Positions 41,922 through 52,795 of a DNA stretch of 64,000 nt are shown piece by piece (positions within the stretch are counted from its first letter, which is position 1; every line of letters starts with the position of its first letter). The notes under the pieces were generated by a model. It had not been told where the DNA came from. It did no database searches and saw nothing but the letters and a program-made list of their open reading frames with translations. The stretch is taken from contig NZ_JAADZW010000011.1 of assembly GCF_010645065.1 (NCBI RefSeq), positions 89,409 to 153,408 of the forward strand, written 5' to 3'. Position numbers and translations under genes: made by a program. The DNA is from Flavobacterium fluviatile (GTDB lineage Bacteria; Bacteroidota; Bacteroidia; Flavobacteriales; Flavobacteriaceae).

Positions 41922-43217
41922 TTGAGAGTTTCCATTCACAAGCACATTCCGGATCCGGAGCAGTTTAAGCAACAGCTTTTAAGTTGGTCACAACAATTTC
42001 GAGAAGTTATTTTTTTGGATAGTAATAGTTATCCGCAAGAATATTCCAGTTTTGATTGTATGATGGCTGTTGATGCTTTTACATCTTTAAAAACAGATTT
42101 TCATAATGCGTTTGAGGATTTAAGACAGTATCAACAAACTACAAAAGACTGGCTTTTTGGTTATTTGTCTTATGATCTTAAAAATGATACAGAGTCTTTA
42201 AAATCAAACAATTTTGACGGACTTAATTTTCCGGATTTATTTTTCTTTCAGCCAAAAAAAATTTTTTTATTGAAAGGGAATCAGCTTGAAATCAAATATC
42301 TGCTATTGTGTGACGATGAAGCTGAAGAAGATTTGGAAGAAATTATCCAAAGTAAAAATGACTCTTTTGAAACCCTAGGTAAACTCGATGTGCAGCAGCG
42401 AATTTCAAAAGAATTATATCTTCAAAAAGTAACAAAAATGCTGGAACACATTCACATAGGTGATATGTATGAAGCTAATTTTTGTATGGAATTTTTTGCA
42501 GAAAATGCAATTATAAATCCGCTGGAGAAGTTTCAAAAACTAAATGAGATTTCAAAAGCACCTTTTTCAGTTTTCTTTAAAAATAATAAACAATTTTTAC
42601 TCTCCGCTTCTCCGGAACGCTATCTGAAAAAAGTGGGAGACAAAATTATTTCTCAGCCTATAAAAGGAACTTCAAAGCGGTTTTCGAATGCAAATGAAGA
42701 TGCGAAATCTAAGCAAAATCTTGAAAACGATGCAAAAGAACGCGCTGAGAATATCATGATTACCGATTTGGTTCGGAATGATTTATCGCACACAGCGCAA
42801 AAAGGTTCGGTAGAAGTTACAGAGCTCTGTAAAATATATTCTTTTTTGCAGGTGCACCAAATGATTTCGACGGTGACTTCAAAATTAGACCCTCAGTATT
42901 CTCCTGTGGATGTTTTAAAAACGACTTTTCCAATGGGAAGTATGACTGGAGCTCCGAAAATTTCGGTCATGAAAATTATTGAAAATCTGGAAGAAACTAA
43001 GCGTGGTTTATATAGCGGGGCTGTGGGGTATTTTACTCCTGAAGGCGATTTTGATTTTAATGTAGTCATCAGAAGTATTTTGTACAATCAGGAAAATAAA
43101 TACGTTTCGTTTTCTGTCGGAAGTGCTATTACCGCTCAGTCTGTTCCTGAAAAAGAATATGAAGAGTGTTTACTGAAGGCCAAAGCAATGTCTGAGGTAT
43201 TATCGGGTTCATTTTGA
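41922..43217 (+). CDS. pabB: Aminodeoxychorismate synthase component I
   Basis: A protein of about 431 residues of the chorismate-binding family. PIKGT near residue 245 carries the lysine that marks PabB rather than anthranilate synthase. The rest of the site is present: ENIMITDLVRNDLS, TTFPMGSMTGAPKISVMKIIE and VGSAITAQSVPEKEYEECLLKA. It aminates chorismate for folate synthesis with a glutaminase subunit encoded elsewhere. There is no ATG near the start; TTG 41922 is chosen because a promoter box covers the earlier TTG. It may be co-transcribed with the epimerase 24 bp downstream. Confidence 0.87.
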   Translation: MRVSIHKHIPDPEQFKQQLLSWSQQFREVIFLDSNSYPQEYSSFDCMMAVDAFTSLKTDFHNAFEDLRQYQQTTKDWLFGYLSYDLKNDTESLKSNNFDGLNFPDLFFFQPKKIFLLKGNQLEIKYLLLCDDEAEEDLEEIIQSKNDSFETLGKLDVQQRISKELYLQKVTKMLEHIHIGDMYEANFCMEFFAENAIINPLEKFQKLNEISKAPFSVFFKNNKQFLLSASPERYLKKVGDKIISQPIKGTSKRFSNANEDAKSKQNLENDAKERAENIMITDLVRNDLSHTAQKGSVEVTELCKIYSFLQVHQMISTVTSKLDPQYSPVDVLKTTFPMGSMTGAPKISVMKIIENLEETKRGLYSGAVGYFTPEGDFDFNVVIRSILYNQENKYVSFSVGSAITAQSVPEKEYEECLLKAKAMSEVLSGSF

Positions 43218-43241
43218 AAATAATAATTTAAAAGTGTTTAT

Positions 43242-44252
43242 ATGAAGTTAATCTTGAGAACTTATAATTTAAAATTAAAGCACACTTTTAGAATTTCAAG
43301 AAAAACAATTGATTTTCAGCCTTCGCTAATAGTTGAATTGCAGGATGACGGATTTTCAGGGTATGGTGAAGCAACTTCAAATCCGTACTATAATATTACC
43401 GTTGAAATTCTGCAAAATGATATTGAAAAAATCCGCGATATTGTAGAATCAGCTTCAAATGAAACTCCTGAGGAATTTTGGTTAAAAATGAATTCGTTTT
43501 TAAAAGAAAATCCTTTTGCTTTATGCGCCCTGGATAATGCGTATAATGATTTGTATGCGCGTAAAAAAGCAAAAAAACTTTATGAATTATGGAATTACAG
43601 TATTGCAAACAATCCGCTGACTAATTATACCATTGGCATTGACAGTATCGAAAATATGATAGCCAAAATGAAAGGGTTTCCATGGCCGATTTACAAAATA
43701 AAGTTAGGAACCCCTGAGGATATTGCCATTGTAACCGAATTACGAAAACATACTGATGCAGTTTTTAGGGTGGATGCAAATTGCGCCTGGACAGTTGATG
43801 AAACTCTGGAAAATGCAGTTATTTTGAAAAGCTTAGGTGTCGAATTTACTGAACAGCCTTTAAAAGCTAATGACTGGAAAGGTCATAAGGAGGTTTTTGA
43901 AAATTCTGTTTTGCCGGTCATAGCCGATGAAAGTTGTATCACAGAAGCAGATGTTGCAAAATGTCACAATCATTTTCATGGTGTAAATGTTAAATTGATG
44001 AAATGTGGCGGTATAACACCTGGAAGAAGAATGATTGCTGAAGCTAAAAAGCTGGGTTTGAAAACAATGGTAGGTTGCATGACAGAATCATCAGTTGGAA
44101 TTTCTGCTATTGCGCATTTACTGCCTGAATTGGATTATGTTGATATGGATGGTGCTTTGCTTTTGGCAGAAGATATTGCAAGTGGAGTTTCGATTAAATA
44201 CGGAGAAACAAGTTATCCTGAAAGAACCGGAACCGGTGTAATTTTATTCTAA
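43242..44252 (+). CDS. Dipeptide epimerase (enolase superfamily, L-Ala-D/L-Glu type)
   Basis: A 336-residue enolase-superfamily enzyme. The catalytic lysines are in YKIKLG (K-x-K, about 152-154) and VKLMKCGG (about 250). The metal ligands are in VDANCAW, TEQP and ADES, in the usual order. This spacing is that of L-Ala-D/L-Glu epimerase, which acts on peptidoglycan peptides; other dipeptides are possible. It follows pabB by 24 bp. A recycling function would fit the other cell-wall genes in the window, but these are far apart. Confidence 0.87.
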   Translation: MKLILRTYNLKLKHTFRISRKTIDFQPSLIVELQDDGFSGYGEATSNPYYNITVEILQNDIEKIRDIVESASNETPEEFWLKMNSFLKENPFALCALDNAYNDLYARKKAKKLYELWNYSIANNPLTNYTIGIDSIENMIAKMKGFPWPIYKIKLGTPEDIAIVTELRKHTDAVFRVDANCAWTVDETLENAVILKSLGVEFTEQPLKANDWKGHKEVFENSVLPVIADESCITEADVAKCHNHFHGVNVKLMKCGGITPGRRMIAEAKKLGLKTMVGCMTESSVGISAIAHLLPELDYVDMDGALLLAEDIASGVSIKYGETSYPERTGTGVILF

Positions 44253-44272
44253 TATTTCCTTTTAAAATAGTG

Positions 44273-44280
44273 TACCTTTG
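44273..44280 (+). promoter_or_regulatory. -7 box of the DUF1456 gene
   Basis: TACCTTTG fits TAnnTTTG. It lies inside the longest possible reading frame (which opens at 44270), so the real start must be the ATG at 44348. Confidence 0.55.
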
Positions 44281-44347
44281 CAAAACAAACAATAATGAGG
44301 TACAACAAATTAAATTTAAACCTCAAACCTGCAACAAAACAAAAAAA

Positions 44348-44812
44348 ATGACGAACAACGATATCTTAAAAAAACTTCGCGTGGCTTTAATGCTCCGTGA
44401 TGATCAAATAGTTGAAATTTTAGAATTAGTAGATTTTAGGATTTCAAAATCAGAATTAGGTGCTTTTTTCAGAGCAGAAGATCATCCTAATTATATGGAA
44501 TGCGGCGATCAGGTTTTAAGAAACTTTTTAAACGGATTAGTTATTCATTTAAGAGGAACTAAGGAAAATCCGAAGAATCCAAATGATGTTTTAGCCAAGC
44601 ATAAATCAGAAATTCCGAAGAAAGAAACCTCTAAAGACAGACCTGAGTTTAAAGCAGCGCCAAAAGATTCAGAAAAATATAGAGCTGATCAAAGTCCATC
44701 AAAGTCAGGTTCAGCAGCTGGAAAACCTAAGAAGAAAGCATTTCCAAAAGGAAATGGAAAACCATCTGTTGTAGAAAAAGTGGTTTTCAAAAACGGGAAG
44801 AATAAGAAATAA
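44348..44812 (+). CDS. DUF1456 (YehS-like) protein with basic tail
   Basis: A 154-residue protein. Residues 1-70 are a DUF1456 unit (TNNDILKKLRVALMLRDDQIVEILELV...FFRAEDHPNYMECGDQVLRNFLNGLV). Residues 75-154 are a lysine-, serine- and proline-rich tail (GKPKKKAFPKGNGKPS) that may bind nucleic acid. E. coli YehS has two DUF1456 units; here only one clear unit remains and the tail replaces the second. Role unknown. Confidence 0.8.
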   Translation: MTNNDILKKLRVALMLRDDQIVEILELVDFRISKSELGAFFRAEDHPNYMECGDQVLRNFLNGLVIHLRGTKENPKNPNDVLAKHKSEIPKKETSKDRPEFKAAPKDSEKYRADQSPSKSGSAAGKPKKKAFPKGNGKPSVVEKVVFKNGKNKK

Positions 44813-44815
44813 TTT

Positions 44816-44930
44816 AACCGAAAAGTTTGCTAAGATTTACGCAAAGTTCGTAAAGTTTTATTTATAAAGCTTTGCGAACTTTGTGCTTTTGTAGAGATAG
44901 TAAAATAAAATACTTGCGTTCTTTGCGGTT
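44816..44930. repeat. Fold-back repeat (AACCGaAAAG...CTTTGCGGTT)
   Basis: The ends AACCG and CGGTT pair. Inside, GCAAAGTTCGtAAAG (44841-44855) pairs with CTTTgCGAACTTTG (44870-44883). Similar AACCGCAAGG/TTCGCAAAGATTTTTT words occur near 33447 after the oxidase gene, so the family is dispersed. Confidence 0.65.
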
Positions 44931-44943
44931 ATTAAATCAAAAA

Positions 44944-44971
44944 AAAATCCACTCCTTTCGGAATGGATTTT
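44944..44971 (-). terminator. sucC terminator
   Basis: AAAATCCA-c-TCC, loop TTTC, GGA-a-TGGATTTT; read on the minus strand it is followed by a T run. It lies 28 bp past the sucC stop. Confidence 0.8.
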
Positions 44972-44998
44972 CTGTATAAATTGATTTCTTATTTCTAA

Positions 44999-46192
44999 TT
45001 AAGAAAGAGCAGCTTTAACCTGGTCAGCAGCTTCCTGGAATTGAACTGCAGATAAGATTGGCATACCAGAGTTGTCAATTAATTCTTTTGCAATTTCAGC
45101 ATTTGTTCCTTGCAAACGAACGATGATTGGCACATTGATAGCGTCACCCATGTTTTTGTAAGCGTCAACAACACCCTGAGCAACACGGTCACAACGAACA
45201 ATTCCTCCAAAGATGTTAATTAAAATAGCTTTTACGTTTGGATCTTTTAAGATAATGCGGAACGCTGTTTCAACACGCTTAGCATCAGCAGTTCCTCCTA
45301 CGTCTAAGAAGTTAGCAGGCTCAAAACCGGCATATTTAATTAAGTCCATTGTTGCCATTGCAAGACCAGCTCCATTTACCATACATCCTACAGTACCGTC
45401 AAGATCAACATAGTTTAGGCCAACTTCTTTAGCTTCAACTTCGATTGGATTCTCCTCGCGGATATCTCTCATTTCAGCATATTTTGGCTGTCTGTATAAA
45501 GCGTTATCATCAATGTTAACTTTAGCATCAACAGCTAAGATTTTGTTATCAGAAGTTTTTAAAACCGGGTTGATTTCAAACATAGAAGCATCAGAGCCGA
45601 TGTAGGCATTGTATAATGCATCAATGAATTTAACCATTTCTTTGAAAGCATTTCCTGAAACACCTAAGTTAAAAGCAATTCTTCTTGCCTGAAAACCCTG
45701 TAAACCTACAGAAGGATCAACTTCTTCAGTAAAGATTAAATGTGGTGTGTGTTCTGCAACTTCTTCGATATCCATTCCACCTTCAGTAGAATACATAATC
45801 ATGTTACGACCTGTAGCTCTGTTTAATAAAACAGAAACATAAAATTCAGAAGTTTCACTTTCACCAGGATAATAAACATCTTCAGCTACTAAAACTTTGT
45901 TTACTTTTTTACCCTCAGCAGAAGTTTGAGGTGTAATCAACTGCATTCCGATAATTTGTTCAGCTAGTTCTTCAACTTGTTGCAAATTTTTTGCTAGTTT
46001 AACTCCGCCGCCTTTTCCACGTCCACCTGCGTGAATTTGTGCTTTTATTACGTGCCATCCTGTACCAGTTTCGGCAGTTAATTGTTTCGCAGCAGCTACA
46101 GCTTCAACCGCATTGTTAGCTACAATTCCGCGTTGAACGCGTACTCCGTAACTTGCTAAAATTTCTTTCCCTTGATATTCGTGTATGTTCAT
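44999..46192 (-). CDS. sucC: Succinyl-CoA ligase (ADP-forming) beta subunit
   Basis: A 397-residue TCA-cycle subunit. The start MNIHEYQGKEIL is the standard beta-subunit opening. HAGGRGKGGGVKLAKN is the ATP-grasp loop, and GAGLAMATMDLI, NFLDVGGTA and NIFGGIVRCD are the CoA-ligase blocks. A longer frame adds 17 residues, but a TACTTTTG promoter box at 46241-46248 falls across its start, so 46192 is right. sucD is not adjacent, which is common in Bacteroidota. Confidence 0.95.
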   Translation of the reverse strand: MNIHEYQGKEILASYGVRVQRGIVANNAVEAVAAAKQLTAETGTGWHVIKAQIHAGGRGKGGGVKLAKNLQQVEELAEQIIGMQLITPQTSAEGKKVNKVLVAEDVYYPGESETSEFYVSVLLNRATGRNMIMYSTEGGMDIEEVAEHTPHLIFTEEVDPSVGLQGFQARRIAFNLGVSGNAFKEMVKFIDALYNAYIGSDASMFEINPVLKTSDNKILAVDAKVNIDDNALYRQPKYAEMRDIREENPIEVEAKEVGLNYVDLDGTVGCMVNGAGLAMATMDLIKYAGFEPANFLDVGGTADAKRVETAFRIILKDPNVKAILINIFGGIVRCDRVAQGVVDAYKNMGDAINVPIIVRLQGTNAEIAKELIDNSGMPILSAVQFQEAADQVKAALS

Positions 46193-46240
46193 AATATAGA
46201 ATTTGTCTGGTTCTGAATTTATTTCAGAATAAAAGTGCGA

Positions 46241-46607
46241 CAAAAGTAGCGAAATTGAACTGAAAAGTAAAATCTTTTTTAATTAATAATAAACCAATCC
46301 CAGTTTGTTAAATAAATTTGGTTAAAGCCAATAAATAGTTAAGTCAATGCGCTCTTAATGTTAATTGTAAGTCACTATATCGTTTTAGAATTAACCTAAA
46401 AGCAACTCAATTTTGTTACATAATGTCGATTTTTCTTAATATAATTTAAATGCAATTGTCATTTTGGCAATTCACAATGCGTTCTGTAATATTATTATCA
46501 TTTAAGAACCGTTTTTCTAATATTCCTATAAAAGTGTAAGGCAAAGCATAATTTCGATACATTATATTTAATGAAATCTTTATTTTTGTAAAAAAAAAAT
46601 ATCAAGA
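46241..46607. other. Divergent promoter region sucC / gltB
   Basis: TACTTTTG on the minus strand at 46241-46248 serves sucC. TATTTTTG on the plus strand at 46581-46588, 20 bp before the ATG, serves gltB. Between them is AT-rich DNA with no open frame and no strong hairpin; any nitrogen-control site would have to lie here. Confidence 0.5.
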
Positions 46608-49600
46608 ATGAAACTAAAAGAACAAGGCCTTTATTTGCCAGAATTCGAGCATGAAAATTGCGGAGCTGGTTTTATCTGCAATCTTAAAGGAGAAAAGACA
46701 AACCAAATTATTCATGATGCTCTTGAGATTCTAGTTAAACTGGAACACAGAGGTGGAGTGAGTGCTGATGGAAAAACAGGGGATGGAGCTGGACTTTTAA
46801 TTGATATTCCTCATGATTATTTCAAGAGGATATGTGATTTTGAATTGCCTGCTGCGCGTGAGTATGCTGTTGGAATGGTATTTTTACCAAAAATTAAAAA
46901 TCAATACGATTTTTGTAAAGAGATTTTTGAAAAAGAAATTAAAGCACAGGGACTTTCTGTTTTAGGATGGAGAGAAGTTCCGGTTGATTCTTCGCAGCTG
47001 GGTGAAATTGCTTTAGCGTCAGAACCAAGTATCGAACAAATTTTTATTGGAAAAAAAGAAGCTATTGAGGATGCTGTTTTTAAAGCAAAATTGTATGCAG
47101 CACGTAAAATTACCGAACATACAATCAGGCATTCAAAGATATCACAAAGCTCCTATTTTTATCTTCCGAGTTTATCAACGACCACTATAATATATAAAGG
47201 TATTATCATGCCGGAAGATATTGGTCCGTACTATACTGATTTACAGCAAACGGATTTAGTGACACGTTTAGCATTAGTACACCAGCGTTTCTCTACCAAT
47301 ACAATGCCTACATGGGAGTTGGCTCAGCCATTTAGATATATGTGTCAGAATGGTGAGATTAATACTTTGCGTGGTAACGTGAGCAGAATGCGTGTTCGTG
47401 AAGAAATTATGAAAAGTGAGGTTTTCGGACCACAAATCGATAAATTATTCCCAATCATTTTACCAGGAAAATCAGATTCTGCTTCTATGGATATGGTGGT
47501 GGAATTGTTAACGCACACAGGAAGATCATTGCCGGAAGTAATGATGATGATGATTCCTGAGGCATGGGAAAAACACAAAACAATGTCTCCTGAAAGAAAA
47601 GCATTCTATGAATATAATGCTTGTATTATGGAGCCATGGGACGGTCCTGCTTCTGTTCCATTTTCAGATGGGGATTATGTAGGAGCTTTATTAGACCGTA
47701 ACGGGCTAAGACCTTCAAGATATACTGTTACTAAAAGCGGTAAATTAATTATGGCTTCTGAAATTGGAGTTGTTGAAGTGCCTGCTGAAGATGTTGAAAG
47801 CCATGGTAGATTAGAGCCTGGTAAAATGTTCCTTGTGGATATGAATGAAGGCCGTATCATCAATGACGAAGAAATTAAAAGTAAAATTGTTTCTGAAAGA
47901 CCTTATCAGGAATGGTTGGATCAATATAGATTACACTTAAGAGATGTTCCGGAAACATCAGATGTTTGTCCGGTTGAAACTATAGATTTGCCAACAAGAG
48001 AGCGTCTTTTTAATTATACATTGGAGGATATTCAGGATATGATTACGCCAATGGCCCAAACAGGTAAAGAAGCTTTGGGTTCAATGGGAATCGATACGCC
48101 TCTTGCCGTGTTGTCAGACAGACCTCAGTTAATTCCTAATTATTTCAAGCAATTATTCGCTCAGGTAACGAATCCGCCATTGGATGGTATCCGTGAAGAA
48201 ATCGTCACAGATATTGCTTTGAATTTAGGTCAGGACCGTAATATTTTTGACATTACAAGCAAACAATGTCGTAAATTAAGAATTCAGAATCCGGTTATTT
48301 CTAACGGTGACCTAGAAAAAATCAGAACGATTTCTATAGATAATTTTAAAGCAGAAACTTTTAAAATTTTATATCCAAAAGCTGAAGGTGTGAATGGGTT
48401 GGAAGATGCTTTGGATGCTATAATTGTACAAATTACAAAAGCTGTAGAAAGAGGAACCAATATTATTATTCTTTCTGACAGAGGTGTGAATAAGGAGTTT
48501 GCACCAATCCCGGCTTTATTGGCATGTTCATATGTAAATCATCAGATGAACCGTTTGCGTAAGCGTTCTTATTTTGATATTATCATGGAATCTGCTGAAC
48601 CTCGTGAACCACATCATTTTGCTACATTATTCGGATACGGTGCAAGTGCGATCAATCCTTATATGGTAAATGAAATCATCCGTGTTCAGGTTCAGGAAGG
48701 GTTTATTACAGGAATTTCAGAACAAAAAGCAGTTGATAATTTCAATAAAGCGATTGGTTCAGGAATTTTGAAAATTATGAATAAAATCGGAATCTCAACT
48801 TTACATTCATACAGAGGTTCCCAGATTTTTGAAATTGTTGGATTCAATTCAAAATTCGTTGAAAAATATTTCCCATACACAACTTCCAGAATTGAAGGAA
48901 TTGGGTTATACGAAATTGAGAAAGAGATTACAGAAAGATACAAATACGCTTACCCTGATAAACTAATTGCAAGCAGATTAGGTTTGAATATTGGCGGGGA
49001 ATACAGATGGAGACGTAACGGAGAAAGGCACTTATTTAATCCTACTACGATTGCAAAATTACAACAGGCAGTTCGGTTAAGCGATCAGGACAGTTATGAT
49101 GTGTATTCAAATACAATCAACGATCAGGCTAAGAGTTTAATGACTATTCGTGGATTATTTGAATTTGATAACTTAAATCCGATTCCACTAGAAGAAGTAG
49201 AGCCCTGGACAGAAATTGTGAAGCGTTTTAAAACGGGTGCAATGTCTTACGGATCGATTTCAAGAGAAGCACACGAAAATTTAGCTATTGCCATGAACCG
49301 TATTGGAGGAAAATCCAATTCAGGTGAAGGTGGGGAAGACAGAAAACGTTTCCAGCCGGACATCAATGGTGACAGCCGTAACTCCGCTATCAAACAGGTT
49401 GCTTCCGGACGTTTTGGAGTTACTTCTCACTATCTGACAAATGCAAAAGAAATCCAGATTAAAATGGCTCAGGGCGCTAAGCCTGGAGAAGGTGGTCAGC
49501 TGCCTGGAGAAAAAGTATTGCCATGGATTGCAGAAGCACGTAACTCAACTCCTTTCGTAGGGTTGATTTCGCCTCCGCCACACCATGATATTTACTCTAT

Positions 49601-51122
49601 TGAAGATTTGGCACAATTAATCTTCGATTTGAAAAATGCGAACAGAGAAGCCCGTATCAATGTGAAACTGGTTTCTGAAGTGGGTGTTGGAACAATTGCT
49701 GCCGGTGTTGCTAAAGCTAAAGCAGATGTTGTTTTGATTGCAGGTTATGATGGCGGAACAGGTGCTTCTCCTTTAACATCATTAAAACATGCAGGTCTTC
49801 CATGGGAACTTGGATTAGCAGAAGCGCAGCAAACATTAGTGTTAAATAACTTAAGAAGCAGAATTGTTGTTGAGTGTGACGGTCAGTTAAAAACAGGTCG
49901 TGACGTAGCTATCGCTGCTTTATTAGGAGCTGAGGAATTTGGTTTTGCAACTGCTCCTCTTGTAGCTTCAGGCTGTATCATGATGCGTAAATGCCACCTG
50001 AATACTTGTCCTGTCGGAATTGCTACTCAGGATAAGGAATTGCGTAAAAACTTCAAAGGAACTCCGGAGCACGTTATTAACTTCTTCTATTATGTTGCAG
50101 AAGAATTAAGAGGTATTATGGCTCAGTTAGGTTTTAGAACGTTAGCTGAAATGGTAGGGCAGACTGATAAAATCAATTCAAACAAAGCAATTGAACATTA
50201 TAAAGCTAAAGGATTGGATTTGTCTTCAATCCTGCACAGACCGGCTGCTTACAAAAAAATGGCGATCCGTAATACAGAAAAGCAGGATCATGGTTTAGAA
50301 AATGTACTGGATTTCCAAATCCTTAGAGATTCGCACCGTGCTTTGTACAGAAAAGAAAAAATGACTTTGGCTTACCCAATTAACAATATAAACCGTTCTG
50401 TTGGAGCTATTGTGAGTAATGAAATTTCTAAAATATACGGTCACCTTGGATTACCTGAGGATACCTTAAATGTCAATTTTACTGGTTCTGCGGGTCAGAG
50501 TTTAGGAGCGTTTAGTGCGCATGGACTTACATTTACCGTAGAAGGAAATACAAATGATTATTTAGGTAAAGGTTTATCTGGAGCTAAATTAATCATCAAA
50601 AAGCCTGCAAATGCAACATTTGTAGCTGAGAATAATATCATTGTTGGAAACGTTTGTTTATTTGGTGCAATCGAAGGAGAGGCTTATATAAATGGTATAG
50701 CCGGAGAGCGATTTGCAGTACGTAATTCTGGAGCGATTGCTGTAGTGGAAGGTGTTGGAGATCACGGTTGTGAGTACATGACCGGAGGTAAAGTGGTGGT
50801 ACTTGGTAACACAGGACGTAACTTTGCGGCAGGTATGAGCGGTGGTATCGCTTATGTCTATGATCCTGAACACAAATTTAAAAACGGATTGTGTAATACG
50901 GAAACAATCGAATTTGAAACAGTTGAAGGTGCTGATGCTGACGACTTAAGAAATTTGATCGAAAGACACGTTCTGTACACAAACAGTACAAGAGGAACAG
51001 CATTATTAAACGACTGGGCTGGAAGCTTAGACAATTTTGTAAAAGTAATGCCTACAGAGTACAAAAAAGCGTTGAAACGTCTGGAAACAGAAGAACAAAT
51101 GGTAGAAGAATTAACAGCATAA
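46608..51122 (+). CDS. gltB: Glutamate synthase large subunit (NADPH-type)
   Basis: A 1504-residue enzyme that makes two glutamates from glutamine and 2-oxoglutarate. HENCGAGF places the glutaminase Cys at residue 18, so about 17 residues are a propeptide removed on maturation. The central and FMN domains follow ([37 protein letters not shown]). The 3Fe-4S motif [15 protein letters not shown] is at about 1124-1138. The C-terminal GXGXG beta-helix has [21 protein letters not shown]. It precedes gltD by 4 bp. Confidence 0.97.
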   Translation: MKLKEQGLYLPEFEHENCGAGFICNLKGEKTNQIIHDALEILVKLEHRGGVSADGKTGDGAGLLIDIPHDYFKRICDFELPAAREYAVGMVFLPKIKNQYDFCKEIFEKEIKAQGLSVLGWREVPVDSSQLGEIALASEPSIEQIFIGKKEAIEDAVFKAKLYAARKITEHTIRHSKISQSSYFYLPSLSTTTIIYKGIIMPEDIGPYYTDLQQTDLVTRLALVHQRFSTNTMPTWELAQPFRYMCQNGEINTLRGNVSRMRVREEIMKSEVFGPQIDKLFPIILPGKSDSASMDMVVELLTHTGRSLPEVMMMMIPEAWEKHKTMSPERKAFYEYNACIMEPWDGPASVPFSDGDYVGALLDRNGLRPSRYTVTKSGKLIMASEIGVVEVPAEDVESHGRLEPGKMFLVDMNEGRIINDEEIKSKIVSERPYQEWLDQYRLHLRDVPETSDVCPVETIDLPTRERLFNYTLEDIQDMITPMAQTGKEALGSMGIDTPLAVLSDRPQLIPNYFKQLFAQVTNPPLDGIREEIVTDIALNLGQDRNIFDITSKQCRKLRIQNPVISNGDLEKIRTISIDNFKAETFKILYPKAEGVNGLEDALDAIIVQITKAVERGTNIIILSDRGVNKEFAPIPALLACSYVNHQMNRLRKRSYFDIIMESAEPREPHHFATLFGYGASAINPYMVNEIIRVQVQEGFITGISEQKAVDNFNKAIGSGILKIMNKIGISTLHSYRGSQIFEIVGFNSKFVEKYFPYTTSRIEGIGLYEIEKEITERYKYAYPDKLIASRLGLNIGGEYRWRRNGERHLFNPTTIAKLQQAVRLSDQDSYDVYSNTINDQAKSLMTIRGLFEFDNLNPIPLEEVEPWTEIVKRFKTGAMSYGSISREAHENLAIAMNRIGGKSNSGEGGEDRKRFQPDINGDSRNSAIKQVASGRFGVTSHYLTNAKEIQIKMAQGAKPGEGGQLPGEKVLPWIAEARNSTPFVGLISPPPHHDIYSIEDLAQLIFDLKNANREARINVKLVSEVGVGTIAAGVAKAKADVVLIAGYDGGTGASPLTSLKHAGLPWELGLAEAQQTLVLNNLRSRIVVECDGQLKTGRDVAIAALLGAEEFGFATAPLVASGCIMMRKCHLNTCPVGIATQDKELRKNFKGTPEHVINFFYYVAEELRGIMAQLGFRTLAEMVGQTDKINSNKAIEHYKAKGLDLSSILHRPAAYKKMAIRNTEKQDHGLENVLDFQILRDSHRALYRKEKMTLAYPINNINRSVGAIVSNEISKIYGHLGLPEDTLNVNFTGSAGQSLGAFSAHGLTFTVEGNTNDYLGKGLSGAKLIIKKPANATFVAENNIIVGNVCLFGAIEGEAYINGIAGERFAVRNSGAIAVVEGVGDHGCEYMTGGKVVVLGNTGRNFAAGMSGGIAYVYDPEHKFKNGLCNTETIEFETVEGADADDLRNLIERHVLYTNSTRGTALLNDWAGSLDNFVKVMPTEYKKALKRLETEEQMVEELTA

Positions 51123-51126
51123 TACA

Positions 51127-52581
51127 ATGGGAAAAGTAACAGGTTTTAAAGAATTCGAAAGACAAGACGAATCATATATAGAAGTTAAAGAACGTGTAAC
51201 GAATTATAATGAATTTACGATTCCTTTGAGTGAAGCTGAAATAACTACTCAGGGTTCTCGTTGCATGGATTGTGGTATTCCTTTTTGTCACAGTGGTTGT
51301 CCTCTGGGGAATTTAATTCCAGATTTCAATCACATGGTTTACCAGGAAGAATGGCAAAAAGCCTCATGGATTTTGCATTCAACCAATAATTTTCCTGAAT
51401 TTACAGGACGTTTATGTCCGGCACCATGCGAAAAAGCATGTGTATTAGGACTTATTGAAGAGCCAATCGCTATTGAAAATATAGAGAAAAATATTGTGGA
51501 GCGTGCTTTCAGAGAAGGATGGATTAAACCGCAGCCACCAAAAGTAAGAACTGGTAAAACAGTTGCGGTGGTAGGTTCAGGTCCTGCAGGTTTAGCAGCA
51601 GCTCAGCAGTTAAACAGAGCAGGTCACACGGTTACTGTTTTTGAGAGAGACAATGCAATTGGAGGTTTATTACGTTATGGAATTCCAAATTTCAAATTGG
51701 AAAAAGGAATTATCGACAGACGTATCGCTATTTTAGAGGCAGAAGGAATTACCTTTAAAGTAAATACAAATGTTGGCGTAAACTATTCAGTTGAAGATTT
51801 AAAAGCATTCGATTCAATTGTACTTTGTGGAGGTGCTACAGAAAGAAGAGGTTTGCCTACTCCGGGAGCAGATGCTGACGGTGTAGTTCAGGCAATGGAT
51901 TTCTTAACACAACAAACTAAAGTTGTTTTTGGAGAAAAAATCGAAAATCAGGTATTGGCTACAGGAAAAGATGTAATTGTAATTGGTGGTGGTGATACAG
52001 GTTCTGACTGTGTTGGAACATCAAATCGTCATGGTGCAAAATCGGTAACTAATTTTGAGATCATGCCAAAACCGCCAGTTGGAAGAAGCGCATCAACTCC
52101 TTGGCCGTACTGGCCATTGCAGTTAAAAACTTCTACTTCACACAAAGAAGGTTGTGAAAGAGACTGGTTAATCAATACGAAAGAATTTATCAAAGATGAA
52201 AATGGTAAATTAATAGCTTTGAAGACTGTAAAGGTAGAGTGGAAAATGGTTCCGGGACAGCGTCCTGAATTACTAGAAATAGAAGGTTCTGAAAAAATCT
52301 GGCCTTGTGACTTAGCGTTACTGGCACTTGGATTTACAGGACCGGAAAAAACTTTAAGCAGCCAATTAGGATTGGAAATTGATTTTAGAAGCAACTATAA
52401 AGCGAATAATTATCAGACAAACGTTCCTAATATTTTTACAGCAGGTGATATGAGAAGAGGACAGTCATTGATTGTCTGGGCTATTTCTGAAGGTAGAGAA
52501 GCTGCTCGTCAGGTTGATATCTACTTAATGGGTAAATCTGATTTGCCTACTAAAGAAGGTGGAGACTTACCTGGAGTATAA
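51127..52581 (+). CDS. gltD: Glutamate synthase small subunit
   Basis: A 484-residue flavoprotein that feeds electrons from NADPH to GltB. The N-terminal cysteines CMDCGIPFCHSGC (46-58) with CPAPCEKAC further on bind 4Fe-4S clusters. VVGSGPAGLAAAQQL is the FAD site and VIGGGDTGSDCVGT is the NADPH site. It is co-transcribed with gltB and followed by its own terminator. Confidence 0.96.
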   Translation: MGKVTGFKEFERQDESYIEVKERVTNYNEFTIPLSEAEITTQGSRCMDCGIPFCHSGCPLGNLIPDFNHMVYQEEWQKASWILHSTNNFPEFTGRLCPAPCEKACVLGLIEEPIAIENIEKNIVERAFREGWIKPQPPKVRTGKTVAVVGSGPAGLAAAQQLNRAGHTVTVFERDNAIGGLLRYGIPNFKLEKGIIDRRIAILEAEGITFKVNTNVGVNYSVEDLKAFDSIVLCGGATERRGLPTPGADADGVVQAMDFLTQQTKVVFGEKIENQVLATGKDVIVIGGGDTGSDCVGTSNRHGAKSVTNFEIMPKPPVGRSASTPWPYWPLQLKTSTSHKEGCERDWLINTKEFIKDENGKLIALKTVKVEWKMVPGQRPELLEIEGSEKIWPCDLALLALGFTGPEKTLSSQLGLEIDFRSNYKANNYQTNVPNIFTAGDMRRGQSLIVWAISEGREAARQVDIYLMGKSDLPTKEGGDLPGV

Positions 52582-52602
52582 TAATTATACAATAAATTTC
52601 TT

Positions 52603-52640
52603 AAACGGCTGTCAATATTGATGGCCGTTTTGCTTTTTTT
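52603..52640 (+). terminator. gltBD terminator
   Basis: AAACGGC (52603-52609) pairs with GCCGTTT (52624-52630). The inside contains TCAATATTGA, which lengthens the hairpin. T residues follow. Confidence 0.8.
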
Positions 52641-52795
52641 TGTGTTTTTAATGTGAAAAAAGAAAAATGTTTTAAATTTAAATAAATTACTGATAAAGTT
52701 TAAAAAACAAACAATTTGTTATAATTTGTTATTTTTCTATAAATTATTTGTCGATAGATAAAAGAATAATAAATTTGCTCAAAATAAGTTTAAAA

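Noticed and set aside
52582..52795. Lysine riboswitch in front of lysA
   Set aside because: The leader is AT-rich with only the upstream gltD terminator as a strong hairpin; none of the conserved L-box core is visible.
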